A stretch of DNA of 64,000 bases, from assembly GCA_003996215.1 (NCBI GenBank), contig QJPP01000027.1, positions 124,001 to 188,000 on the forward strand, in the 5' to 3' direction. The position numbers and the translations under genes are program-made. This document shows, one piece after another, positions 32,507-43,467 of the stretch (position 1 is the first letter of the stretch; every line of letters starts with the position of its first letter). Under the pieces are notes generated by a model, which had not been told where the DNA came from, searched no databases, and worked only from the letters and a program-made list of their open reading frames with translations. Source of the DNA: Jaltomata sinuosa (lineage: Eukaryota > Streptophyta > Magnoliopsida > Solanales > Solanaceae).

Positions 32507-33214
32507 CTAAGGGTTCCATTCAAGTCTTTCAGGTTCAGGATTACTTTTCAACTTGGAAAGCTCCATGAGAGAGTCCAAAGAGGTAATTAGAGGTTCTCTT
32601 TTCTCCACCCCACACTCATCCACTTCTAGTGTTGTGATCATGCATAGATCTTTGTAGTGTGAGGGTGTTTTGAGTGCTTTGTACACTCTAAAGACCACCT
32701 TTTCATTATTCAATCTCATTTTCAGCGTGCCCTCTCTAACATCTATCAATTCTCCACCAGTAGCCAAGAATGGATGTCCCAATATGATTGGTACCCTGTT
32801 ATCTGCATCATATTCAAGAACAATAAAGTCAGCAGGAATAATGAACTTACCAACCTTGATGAGAACATCCTCAATAATTCCTTAAGAGACCACTTTTGTT
32901 CTGTCTGCCATTCGTAGTACAACTTTTGCAGGCCTTGGCTTCCCCAACCCAAGAGTATTAAATATTAACAGGGGCATCAAGTCGATGCTTGCTCCCAAAT
33001 CACTCAAGGCTTGGACAACATCACTTTTACCAATTTGAATGGGGAGGGTGAAACTCCCAGGGTCCTTGAGCTTTTTGGGCATCTTGCTTATAACCACCAA
33101 ACTGCACTCTTCAGTAAGTGCCACAGTCTCAATATTTGCCAACCTTCTTTTGTTCTCCACCACATCCTTCAAGTACTTAGCATACTTAGGCATTCCCTGC
33201 AAAATATCTAACAA
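32507..33214 (-). pseudogene. Protease of copy C
   Basis: Frames 32882-33214 and 32507-32782. The first reads MLDILQGMPKYAKYLKDVV, KKLKDPGSFTLPIQIG and the active site SDLGASIDLMPLLIFNTLGL (Asp-Leu-Gly intact). It stops at 32882 where copy A reads through. The second resumes FLATGGELIDVREGTLKMRL and ends at 32507, just before the double stem-loop. It is closer to intact than in A or B: one stop or shift separates the halves. Confidence 0.75.
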
Positions 33215-33433
33215 AGGAAGATTAATGTGAAGTCCTCTAAACTGTCAAAGAACTTCTTGAAGTAAGCATCTTCTTTGGATTTTACAAGCTTTTGCGGGAA
33301 TGGTGGTGGTGGTCTATTTTGAGTCTGCTCAATTGGCTTTTTATTAGGGTACTCATACTTTCCCTTTTTGTCAGCTTCTTTGGACTCAGCCTACTTTTTT
33401 GTCTGCTTGGAAGTGATCAACTCTGCTTGCACC

Positions 33434-34860
33434 TCATGATTTTTCTTTGGAGGGTGCATTAATCAAATCTCTCCCACTCTGCAAGGTAATTGCCATCACT
33501 TGCTTTGGCTTTTCTGTATCACTAGGCAAACCCTCTTGAGGTCTTGTATTTTGCGCTTGAGGTAACTGACAAATTTGCATCTCTAAATTCTTTTGATCCA
33601 ATTGCTGATTTTTTATCTCCGCAACCATTTGTTCTTGGTTGGCCAGAATCGTTTTCAAAGTCTCTTCTATACTACTGGCCTGAGTGTTGTTCTGAATAAC
33701 TTGCTATTATTGAAACTGTTGTGGTTTGTCCTTATTATTGCCCCAAGAGTAGTTAGGATGACTATGTCAGTTGTGATTGTAGGCATTACCATAGTTTTGA
33801 TTATTTTTCTATGCATTGCCCACAAAATTTACCGACTTCAGATTCTCTCCACACAAGTCTGCCGAATAACCACTATTACCACAAGTTTCACACCAAGTTT
33901 GAACCTGCTATAATGAATTTACCTAAGCCTAAGGTTGAGCCACACTCAACTTGTTGAACTGAGCCATCATCAGATTCTTAAAACTGGCCAACTGTGCCGC
34001 TAATGTTGTGACATTATCTACCTCAATCATACCTGTAGTCTTCTTTACCATATTTCTGGACATATCACCACGCCACTCTAGATTTCCTTATGCAATACGG
34101 TTGAGAAGAGTGCACAGCTCATCATAGGTTTTTCCAAAGCCTGACCACCTGCCGCTGAATCTAGCAAAAATTTTGTGTTATGATCAAGGCTTTCAACAAA
34201 ATTGTGGGCTAATACCTCATTACTCTGTTAGTGATATAGGCAATCCCTGAGAAGATACTTGAATCTCTCCCATGCATGATAGAGATTTTTGTCTGGCTTC
34301 TGCTTGAAACTTAAAATCTCGCTCCTCAACTTTGCACTTTTTCCTGATGCAAAGAATCAAATGAGGAACTTCTTTGCTAAGTCATCCCAAGTTGTGATTG
34401 AGTTTGAAGGTTCTGCCTTCAACCATTTCTTTGCTTCTCCCAAAAGTGAGAATGGTAAAAGTGTGAGCCTCACGTAGTCTATGGAGACTCCTGCACTAAT
34501 GAATGTGTCACTTATCTCCAAAATTTTTGAAGATGGACCTGTGGATCCTCATGTGACAAGCCTGTAAATTGTCCGCTTGTGTGCAAAAATTGCACCATAT
34601 TCTGGTTCAGTTCAAATCCACCTCCTGCAGTCGTCTTTTGAATAGATAAGGTCATATTAGTTGCGAGTGGGATTGCCACTTCGTGCACTGTCCTATGGGC
34701 TAGTTGTTTATCACCTATTGTTGTAGGAATATTTTCAGCTTGTTGAACTTGCGTGCTTGAATAGAGAAGTGTCGCTTTTCTTATCAATTGGTGCAAGCGT
34801 CGTCAGGTTTGGGATATGGTTCAACCAATTCCCTCTCCTTTGCCAGCTTGCTCAAGATTC
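33434..34860 (-). pseudogene. gag of copy C
   Basis: 34512-34796 is the N-terminal part (MHQLIRKATLLYSSTQVQQA, ending FTGLSHEDPQVHLQKFWR, the start of the gag core). The core continues in other frames between 34500 and 34000. The zinc knuckle at 33851-33892 reads CETCGNSGYSADLC: the His of copy A is Tyr here, so zinc binding should be lost. 33434-33658 is the linker (EIKNQQLDQKNLEMQICQLP, AITLQSGRDLINAPSKE). The first Met lies ~160 bp from the primer-binding site, a normal leader length. Confidence 0.75.
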
Positions 34861-34957
34861 AAACTTGTACCTGCAAATTTAGTAGCTAAGACCAAGTTGT
34901 TAGCACTTATCAAACAAAATAGTAAAACTAAGAATTAGAAGGTTGCTAATTTTCAAG

Positions 34958-34975
34958 TCCCTGGCAACGGCGCCA
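34958..34975 (-). promoter_or_regulatory. Primer-binding site of copy C (tRNA-Asp type)
   Basis: The minus strand reads TGGCGCCGTTGCCAGGGA, 6 nt after the LTR end. This is the complement of the 3' end of plant tRNA-Asp (…CGGCAACGGCGCCA) with one visible mismatch. It is the best preserved such site in the window. Confidence 0.85.
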
Positions 34976-34981
34976 AAAACT

Positions 34982-36479
34982 TGTGGCTCTTATCAGCCGA
35001 ATATCGATCCCACAGGGACTTGGTGTTTAGTAGATGATCCAACTTAATTATTACTATTGGAGTTAAGCAAGTGCGATTTGTAACCAAAAAGAGTTTGAGT
35101 TTTTCTTTTGTAAACTAAATACTAGAAATAACAATGATATGAAATTTGGATTGTAAACAATATATGGAGATATCCAGGGTTGAGGCATTTACTTTATATT
35201 CATGCATAACTATGGCCTCTAGCCGGTGTTGGTGTTTATCGTGATTGTTGATCTATGGGGTTGATTTATAACTTGGGAATGGTCATCCTCTAAGTCATAT
35301 ACCCAAATTAATATCACAACTACATCATTAACCAGGGATGTGAGTCTTTAATTAGGATGCATTAAACTATCTTCCCATTTCATTAACAAAGTAGGGAGTT
35401 TAGGTATATACCTATCCTAACCGCAAATCATCCTTTACAATTGACATATACCACTTAAAGACATGATCCACACTCCCTATGTTCTTCATTCCGTCCCTCC
35501 ACTCCTATGGTCAATTCATTTTGAGACTTAGATTTATCCTAAAGTTCATGACGCTTTAGAATAGTAAAACAAAAATGCAAGAACAATCACATGACTTGAT
35601 AAACATATAAGCCAATTGTAAAATCATAACTAAGAAATCATGTTGTAGCCTCAACCCTAGAAATAGGGTGTTTATCTACTCATATTCTTACAAAGAATCA
35701 CTATTGATGAATTCATGAAGTAAAACTACAAGAAAGAAAAGTTAAAGAACAAAGAACCCTAGTTTGAGCTCCTTGATGTCTCCTTTGCTCTCCAATTCGT
35801 GTATTATTCCCAAGATGTATGTAAATGTGTCTAATTACTCCTTATATAGTGTTTTAGTTCTTCCATAGGCTGCCCCATAAGATACTTATGCATTTACAAC
35901 TTTGCCCACACTTAAACCAAGTTAAAAACCCATTTTTTGGCCGATTTAGGGGGGTAGCGTCGCGTGGCTGGCCGTGTGACCAAACCAGTAGACCCTTGTG
36001 ATGAGTGTGCGAGGCATGTCCTCCCCCCATAATTTTGAGTGTGCGAGGGATGTCCTCCTCCCCTTCCTTGTGAGGTGCAGCGCATGGCCCCCTCCAAAGG
36101 GCGAGGATTCGTCTGATTTTCTCTCTCTTCTCCTCGTGCACTTGTTCCTTGATTCCCCACTTCTTGTGGCTTGTTTGTAGGCTTCATTTAGCTTCCATAG
36201 ATCCTAAAATTGTCTCATACAATAATTCATAACACACATTAGTCCATATAACACAATAGAGTTCATCAAAGTATACTAGAATACACATTGCTCAAGCTAG
36301 CAACACTAGTTTTCTCGTCTAAACTCTATTTGATCATTATGAATCTTGACTTGTTCCAAATGCAGCTTAAACAATTTAAACATGTAATGGCACTTAGGTT
36401 ATCACCTCAAGTTATCCTCAAAATTAAGCTAAACGCACATAGATAATGGCACTTAGGTGTATAAATATGCCTAAGATCA
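34982..36479 (-). repeat. 5' LTR of copy C
   Basis: About 1498 bp. It begins TGATCTTAGGCATATTTATA at 36479 and ends AGAGCCACA at 34982. It has a TATA box at 35840-35849. Compared with A and B it lacks about 60 bp near the tail (the 'cttgcatgaccatgtacactt' segment), so U5 has an internal deletion. The right boundary is where similarity stops and element H pol remnants begin. Confidence 0.85.
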
Positions 36480-38230
36480 CAAGCCATGAATACCAAGTCA
36501 AACCAACCTGTAGGCAAAGGAAAAGGTGACTGAAGTCCAAGGTCGCCACCTAGCTATTGAAAATCTCATAATCTCTCAACTCACCCTCAGGCTCAAAACA
36601 CCCACTCTACTGTACCAGTACACAAGCCACCAACTCCGAAAGCATTCAACATACCATAAGTCTTGGCCCACCATTGGCAGAGCCTAATCAACATTGGAAC
36701 CCCATGCAACAGACAACCCCTTGGAGAATCAACTAAATCAAACCTCCAAATCTCGGAACACAAAGGCAACCTTCAATCTCAAAGTACCATCAGAATCTAA
36801 AGTAGCCCTGCTGGCCTCAACCCAATTCAACCTGATCACATATATCACACAACCGCTGATCCTCGAACTAATCCTACTGAATCTATCCAACCAAGGCAGA
36901 ATGGACCTCAACACTAGCAAGAACTCTGCTGGGATCTGGCAAGTCAAGCCTAACCAAATGGTTTGCCAAGGACTGGATGTCCAAGGCTAACGGCCGCTTT
37001 GTGACTGAAAGAGAGAAGCCAAGTTGTCCATACTCACTGACTTCAGGATCAAAGATGCCACAATCAAAGAGAACCTTCCACGAACCATGTGAAGTAACAT
37101 GCTAGCCCACGGCTCTTAAACCCAACTTCAACTACCGGTCATACTTCTGTCGAATCCTCGAGTAGACTCTTATGTCACTGATGAACACTATAGAAATCAG
37201 ATTCAACTAGGCTCTGAATATACGGTGTGCCCAATCTGTAGATGCTACTAAGTTTTGGGTCACCCAAAGGGCATAACAAGGAAAAATATAGCTGATGCAA
37301 CAAGCCCACAAAGGTAGTCCTGGGAATGGCCACCACCTCGATCTCTACTAGAATGAATCCCTGACCTCGAATTCCTCTAAGGAAAATGCCACTGCACTCT
37401 ATAGTTGGTCAAACAAGCCATCAATACACAAAACCAAAGCATACCCTCAGTCGTCAGCTCAGCCAGCTACCCATAATCCACACATATACACTAGGAGTCA
37501 CCTTCTTTCCATTCCAAACCATACGGAACCCTTCCCAAGGATACACTGAACCTGACAACCTTTTTTTCAGAAGATCATGTAGCCGTTCCTTTAGATCCTA
37601 CAACTCTACTGGTGTCACTCGATAAGGCGGTAAAAGAACAGGCTGAATGCCCAACTCAACCACAATGCTACAATCAAAACTCAACTAGACTGGAAACTGA
37701 AGACAGCAAAAACATCCTATATACCAGCTAACTTCCCAAACCAATCAAGTAAAGAGGGTCGACTCTAACCTCCTGAGAAAAGCAAAACCACCTGATACCA
37801 ATTTGCACGCCCAACACTACTCTCTTTAAGATAAAAAAACTTCCCCTGGTACCAGCTACTTGTACCACACCACACAAATAGAAAGGTTTCTAGCAAATGC
37901 TAGATAACGTCCTAGGAAACAACCACCCAAGCCCGCTAGAAATTGTGATACTCAAACTAATTCTAGACCGACAGCGAAGACAAGAAATAAAGCTAACAAG
38001 ACCTACCCACGAGTCATAACTCTAGGTAGTCACCTCCCAAAGATAACACACCCCATCCACTACTAAAACAAACTTTCTGCCAAGAAATCACATGCATAAA
38101 CACTACAAACTCCAATAGTACAACAAAATGAGAAAGAGGTAGGCATATATATAAATACATATGAAAAAGGGTAGATCCATAAAGAAAACAATACCAGCAC
38201 TAACTGATGGTAACAAAGGTCGTACCTATA
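36480..38230 (-). pseudogene. Protease-RT-RNase H-integrase debris of element H
   Basis: Only short islands are readable on the minus strand. They are an RT N-terminal block (PVLLPPYRVTPVEL, near 37590-37630); an RT catalytic block FISDIRVYSR near 37155-37190, where the family has FIDDILVYSR, so one metal-binding Asp is Ser; the RNase H-integrase junction near 36960-37050 (VSMDNLASLFQS); and the integrase start EASRATLDSDGTLRLK at 36738-36947. The RT between the first two islands is too short by several hundred bases, so an internal deletion is likely. Small plus-strand frames here are shadows. Confidence 0.6.
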
Positions 38231-38319
38231 ACAATGATATCTGGAATCTCCACCTCTGGCCTACCAAGAGGGGCATTGGACTGTCGGTGTCTAACTCCGG
38301 ACTGAGTAGTCGATGCTGA

Positions 38320-38680
38320 AGGCTCGATCATCCCTTATTGAGGACAATCTCTGGAAAGGTTACCAATCACTCCACAACTATAGCAACCCAAAGAATCCCT
38401 ACTCTGATGCACGGTACCTGTCAACTCAAGATGGATACCTGAACTACGTGGCTGAAATCCACCTCAAGCCACTTGGGGACCACCCCTACTACCCTACACA
38501 CCACCTCTAACTACCTGGGGACCACCCCTACTACTATGCATACCACTTTTAGCCAGTGGCACTCGAGTCCTTGGAGATAAAACCTACTGACTCTGCTGAC
38601 TGGAAGGCGTGATTATGGGGCAATCCAAAGCAAAGTGCCCATACTCACTGCACTGGAAGCAACATGTACCAGACGAAGCC
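38320..38680 (-). pseudogene. Double zinc-knuckle region of element H gag
   Basis: Two CCHC-type motifs about 280 bp apart on the minus strand: CFQCSEYGHFALDC (near 38620-38662), a complete CX2CX4HX4C, and CYSCGVIGNLSRDC (near 38340-38385), with Asn in place of the His. These would bind RNA in the nucleocapsid part of gag. Spacing is wide for a tandem pair, so the second may be a duplicate that decayed first. Confidence 0.65.
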
Positions 38681-38776
38681 GGATGAGAAGATCTTGTTGA
38701 GCCTGACTGGCTACCATGGCCTACACACCCTGAATGCAAACCCTTAGAAACCTGACATGCACCATGTGTAGTTGGG

Positions 38777-38996
38777 AAGGGGCACTTAGACTATCTTGAT
38801 TACGTTTGTGATACTAGTCCCACCTCACCTTCACTTGAGTCAGTTCCTATAGTTTTTGAGTATCAGATGTGTTTCTCTCTGATCTACTGGGTCTTCCTCC
38901 TGATCGTGATATTGACTTTGTTATTGATGTTGAGCTGGATACTCAGCCTATTTCTATTCTGCCATATCAGGTGACACCAGCCCAACTGAGGGAGCT
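38777..38996 (+). pseudogene. Captured pol fragment (protease-RT linker), copy 1
   Basis: A plus-strand Ty3/gypsy pol piece lying against the E2 LTR. It reads SVPIVFEYQM, then in the next frame GLPPDRDIDFVIDVELDTQP. It is ~93% alike to 43068-43290 and shares the same 1-nt loss after GAGTATCAG. Its orientation is opposite to the surrounding elements H and E2. Confidence 0.75.
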
Positions 38997-40482
38997 TGTT
39001 ACGTCCTAACGCACAAGCAAGTGTAAGCGGTCGTACAAGTAATATAGGATTGTAAGTCCATATATCGTACCCATAGGGACTTGTCAATTAAATATTTTAC
39101 TAAATTAAACTAGTTCTAATTATTTATTTAAGTGTAAAAATTCAAAGGAGAATTTACAATTAACTAATCTAGAAATAAAAAGAAAAAGTTAACTAATGAA
39201 CAATTAACCAAACAAAGAGCAGGTTTTTACGTAATCAATGTGATGAAATCGATCTAGGATTATGGATTCGCTAACAATCATGTTGAGTAGGCATTTTCAT
39301 TGACTTGTTTGTTTATCTAATTGCTAATTTCGGGGTTAATTTTATAATTATGATCTTCCGAGCCTCTAATTGCCTATCGAGAATAGCATCACAACTACAT
39401 CGTTGAGCGGGGATGTGAAATCTTATTCCACACGCTTTTATATATCTTCCCATATAAACTAAACAAGGCGTTCTAGGTATATTCTTATCCTAGTCGCAAA
39501 CCTACTCGTTACATTACAAAAGACAGGTCTTGCTCCATATATTCTTTGTTCTATCCCAATGATTCTTCTTCTGAGTTCACAAAGAGATTATAGATTTATT
39601 TTAATGGTCGCGAAGCATTAAAATAGTATACACAATAATATAAGAACAACCAATGTGATAAACAAATAATCGAATTAATCGCCTACTTCAACAATCATGT
39701 ATAGCTACCATAGATATAGAACGAGAGGTCAACTCCACACAGATATGGAGCAATTACAAAAAATTATCCAAAGAAAAATGTAAAATAAATACTAAAGGAT
39801 AAGAAATGATGAAACTGATATTCTCCGGCCTTCACGGCGGCTCCTAGCTCTTCGTAGGTCAAAAGTTCTGTAAAAATAAATACTAAAGGAGAAGAAAAGA
39901 TGAAACCAATATTCTCTGGCCTTCACAGTGGCTCCTAGCTCTTCGTAGGTCAAAATTTCTGTAAAAATTATTTTTACAGAACTTTTGACTTACGAAGAGC
40001 TAGGAGCCACCGTGAAGGCCGGAGAATATCGGTTGCATCATTTCTTATCCTTTAGTATTTATTTTACTCTTTATAGGTGTAGAAAAAAACTCAAATAAAA
40101 TAACTGAGTCCAAAATAGACTAGAAAACCAAAACCCAATTAGTTTGGACTGTTGTGTTACGTCGCTGGTCCATTTTAATCTTCTCTTCATGATTGGCCAG
40201 GTGTCAATTGAACTAAAATTCAATTGAAAATTGCAAACAAGCATATATATTATTATTATATTACCTTCTTTTCGTTAAGCTGCCTTCTTGATTTCCTTAT
40301 ATGATTTCTCATTTTCGATTTGTTTCTTCTCTAAATTTCTTCCTTTTCAGTCCACTTTAATCCTACAAATAAAAATACCCAATATAAGAATAATTATAAA
40401 AATAATGCTCAAAAACAATAATAAAAAAAACTAAATATGAGGTAAATAATTATTAAATATATGTACTTTTGGTCTCACATCA
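38997..40482 (-). repeat. 3' LTR of E2
   Basis: About 1486 bp. It starts TGATGTGAGACCAAAAGTAC (40482) and ends GGACGTAACA (38997). It aligns with 43468-44359 from ~39420 on. A TATA-like TATAAAG is at ~40069-40075. Unlike the 5' copy it carries a triplicated block (39784-40067). Confidence 0.82.
39784..40067. repeat. Triplicated ~93-bp block with the third copy inverted (strong hairpin)
   Basis: Copy 1 (39784-39876) and copy 2 (39876-39967) are direct. Copy 3 (39969-40067) is inverted and matches copy 1 over ~90 bp with about four mismatches (the AAAGGATAAGAAATGATG stretch is shared by 1 and 3 but not 2). The 5' LTR has only a single copy at 43845-43932. The block lies downstream of the TATA box on the element strand. 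Confidence 0.85.
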
Positions 40483-40519
40483 CCACCCCACACTTAGAAT
40501 TTTGCTCGTCCTCGAGCAA
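40483..40519 (-). promoter_or_regulatory. Polypurine tract and adjacent stem-loop of E2
   Basis: CCACCCCACACTTA (plus strand, 40483-40496) precedes the LTR start. TTGCTC (40502-40507) and GAGCAA (40514-40519) form a 6-bp stem with a 6-nt loop. Compared with copy A (TTGTTC/GAACAA), one base pair has changed on both sides (T-A to C-G) with pairing kept. Confidence 0.72.
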
Positions 40520-42475
40520 GCATTAAAGCTCATCTCAAAAACTCAAACTAGGAATACCACCACTTCGATTGATACAAACAATTAGACCATGTAACAAATC
40601 ACAACATCAAGTACACTTTCCGATCATTATGCAAGATATACAAATAAACAACAAACTTCTAACCTCTTAACCTCAAAGATGGACTCTAACTCATCAATTT
40701 AAATTTGCTCATCTACTCCATCAAAGAAAGCTGATAAAATCATCTATCTATCATTAAACAAGTGCCCTCACAAGAAGAAATAGTCCACACACTCCATTTA
40801 AGGAATCGAATATAATTTAAGGACTTATCATCAAAGATCAACTCTCATACTCACAATAGAATTCACATGTATGCACAAAGAATCATAGGCTTGCCCATTA
40901 TGTACATCTTCACTATTTAAGCATGCTCGAATATAATCAAATACGACTGTAACGGGTTGTAATATTGGCTAGGGGATAGGTAGGAAAACTACATAATAGT
41001 GACTTACACTTCCCTAAGCACTTTGCACTTTTTTGGACTTCATCACCCATTATTTTCATCACTTTTACTTTTTTTTCCATCCCTCTCTTCAATTATTTTC
41101 ACTAGTATTCTCATCTTATCAAGAACTTTTCAATCATTATCTTTTTCTTTTCATGCAATTTTTTTTTTCATTTTTTTTCATGTCACATTCTTTCAAAGAG
41201 GGCTTTTTCATCACTTTGTAGCTATCATTGGTCACCTTTTACACTAAACCAACCCTTTTCTTCAGATTTAACAATTGTATGTGGTCTATGCTACAGTGCT
41301 CAAGGAAGCAGGGTGCAAAAATTAGGGATTCAACAAAAGGATCAAGGCAAAAATATGGCTACCAAACGAAAGGCTACAGGCTCAAAGCGGCTACTAGTGT
41401 TATAAAATCTGAAAAGACTAAAATTTATAAGACAAATCAAAGAAAGACTATTATCATCTTCTAAACAGAGCAATACTTCTTATTTCGCTTCAATAACATG
41501 CAGGGCAAGTTCTAGACTAAGATGTAAAACATGAAATATACAAGAAATTCTCACCACACATGGCACAAGTATCAATCAAGATGGATTAATTCTACTTCTA
41601 AGATAGACAGGGTCATAGCAAACTATAAAATAAGAATAAGCTATATACATAGTCACTACTATGAGCCTAGGTGTCAAAAGATTTGTTAATTTATTTTATA
41701 CTCAAACACTCACAGAAAAGTAATACTCCAAATTAGGCCTAAATTGCTAGTATCAAACAAGTTAAAAGGTCTTTTCTTTTCTCTCGTAAAAAAAATACTC
41801 CTATAAATAAAAATAAAAAAAGTAAAAAATAAAAAAGTTACTCTAAAAAATAAAAAATTATCCGGTTCAAAGAGCCCCCCCTTGAAAAAGAACCGAGGCC
41901 ATAAGAAAAACCAAGGGGTGGATGAGATATGCCGCTTAAAAACTTAGATTAAAAAAAATCTTTTTGTATTTTTTTTCTACTAAAATAAAATAAAATCCTA
42001 TGGCATACTCACCCTTAAACTCACAAATATCGAAAGAATCTCCACCCCACACTTAAATTCATGCTTTGTCCCTAAAGCAATTTATAGAAAAAAGATGAAG
42101 AAGAAGGGTGAGAGATATTCCCTGAGGCCCTTAGGGCCAGCTAACAGCATGTTTCTTCAATTTCCATCAAGGGTTGTGCAATCTCACACTTATGCTCAAC
42201 CATGCTTCTTAGCTTCAAATTCGGGTATTCAGACTTTCCCTAATCTGCAACAACAAAAACAAGAAAAAACATAACACTATAAAAAAAATAAAAAGCTACA
42301 CTACAAATTGGGTTGGCTCCCAACAAGCGCCTGATTTAACATCGCGGCACGACCCATCGCTTCACCACTTTTCTTTCTACTTAGAACTTACGAATTGTAC
42401 CCCTAATTTTTTATCAATTCTTCTGCTCCGCTCAAGGGGAGGTGGTATAAAGATGAAGGGACCAAGCAAAGGATG
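40520..42475 (-). other. Long non-coding region of E2 with conserved motifs
   Basis: AT-rich, no supported gene; the T-rich plus-strand frame at 40999-41247 is low complexity. Motifs shared with A/B/E are the 14-mer GGGCAAGTTCTAGA (41503-41516), the internal tract CCACCCCACACTTAAA (42042-42057), the stem-loop TTGGG/CCCAA (42308-42323), and ATCGCGGCACGAC (42341-42353). Confidence 0.65.
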
Positions 42476-42925
42476 TCACATCTTGCACTTTTTAGCCCTT
42501 AAGTGAGGAATGTCATTTTGTCTCTTTGGTGTGGCAAATTTTAGAATGTAAGGACCTTTTTCCTCATCTACACACTTCTCCACTAGCTCAGATGACTCAA
42601 TTTTCATATCATCATCCAAACATAATGTAGAAAAGTAATTACAATGGGGTCCAACACATCCTGACTCAAAACCTGCATTATTTACGACATGCTCACACGT
42701 ATACTCCCTCTCAATGTCAGCCTCAATCAAAGAATGATAGTTGAATGGTTGAAATTCTTCTTCCCTTTTCACAGACTGACTAGTATCCAATTCAGCAGAT
42801 TGAGTAGATGCACACCACTCGCTCCCCTGAAAATTTTGACAAATACTCTCCCGGTGAGGTCTTCTGCAAAAATAACAAGAATAATCATCATCATCATTCG
42901 ACCACCATCTATCCCAGGCTGACAT
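42476..42925 (-). CDS. Small zinc-knuckle protein of E2, function unknown
   Basis: A 149-residue frame starting MSAWDRWWSNDDDDYSCYF; the frame stays open 25 codons upstream through a hydrophobic stretch, but that Met is closer to the leader and I prefer the inner one. Residues 17-29 form a CX2CX3HX4C motif (CYFCRRPHRESIC), a knuckle variant I recall from Athila-type gag proteins. The rest is acidic with scattered Cys (KFATPKRQNDIPHLRAKKCK at the end) and no recognised fold. It is the only ORF after the primer-binding site, 120 bp downstream, in the place gag would take. It may be a reduced RNA-binding gag remnant or an unrelated protein. I cannot assign a function. Confidence 0.5.
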   Translation of the reverse strand: MSAWDRWWSNDDDDYSCYFCRRPHRESICQNFQGSEWCASTQSAELDTSQSVKREEEFQPFNYHSLIEADIEREYTCEHVVNNAGFESGCVGPHCNYFSTLCLDDDMKIESSELVEKCVDEEKGPYILKFATPKRQNDIPHLRAKKCKM

Positions 42926-43045
42926 ATCAAGAAGAGTGATGGAAAGGTAAAAAAAAACTAAAAAGATAACTATGTAAAAAAATAAATATGTACAACTCAA
43001 ATAAATAACTTGAAAACGTCTAGTCTAGATAAACAATTAACACTG

Positions 43046-43065
43046 AATTCTCAGCAACGGCACCA
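43046..43065 (-). promoter_or_regulatory. Primer-binding site of E2 (tRNA-Asp type)
   Basis: The minus strand reads TGGTGCCGTTGCTGAGAATT, a degenerate relative of the copy C site TGGCGCCGTTGCC. It abuts the pol fragment, not native LTR sequence. Confidence 0.75.
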
Positions 43066-43067
43066 AA

Positions 43068-43467
43068 AAGGGGCGCTTAGCCTATCTTGCTTACGTTTGT
43101 GATACTAGTGCCACCACACCTTCACTTGAGTCAGTTCCTATAGTTTTTGAGTATCAGATGTGTTTCCCTCTGATCTACTGGGTCTTCCTCCTGATCGTGA
43201 TATTGACTTTGGTATTGATGTTGAGCTGGGTACTCAGCCTATTTCTATTATGCTATATCATATGGCAACAGACCAGCTGAGGGATCTTAAGAAGCAGCTC
43301 CAGGATCTTTAGAGTAGAGGGTTTATCAGACCTAGTGTGTCTCTATGAGGTAATCCGGTTCTATTTGTAAAGAATAAAGACGGGTCCATGCGCATATGTA
43401 TTGACTACAGACAGCTAGATAAGGTGACCATTAAGAACAGATATTCGATGCCGCATATTAATGATGT
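43068..43467 (+). pseudogene. Captured pol fragment (protease-RT linker and RT start), copy 2
   Basis: About 400 bp of plus-strand gypsy pol fill the place of the 5' LTR tail of E2. It reads GLPPDRDIDFGIDVELGTQP, then an in-frame stop, then MRICIDYRQLDKVTIKNRYS (the RT block before the catalytic motif). The first ~222 bp duplicate 38777-38996, including a shared 1-nt lesion; 43291-43467 is present only here. It ends at 43467, where native LTR sequence resumes. Confidence 0.8.

Larger units (their letters stand above)
32183..36479 (-). mobile_element. Non-autonomous gag-protease element, copy C
   Basis: It has a 5' LTR (34982-36479), a well-preserved tRNA-Asp-type primer-binding site, gag, protease and the start of the 3' non-coding region, all on the minus strand. 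It is cut at 32183 by element G. The 108-bp LTR tail at 24412-24519 has the orientation expected of its 3' LTR. No pol enzymes other than protease are present, as in copies A and B. Confidence 0.8.

Noticed and set aside
34958..34975. tRNA-like sequence that could be a tRNA gene
   Set aside because: Only the 18-nt primer-binding match to the tRNA-Asp 3' end is present, with no cloverleaf around it. The same applies to the iMet-type sites.
40999..41247. Ser/Phe-rich plus-strand frame, possible membrane protein
   Set aside because: Low-complexity T/C-rich sequence in the non-coding part of E2 on the antisense strand; a similar stretch at 62832-63107 in E has the same cause.
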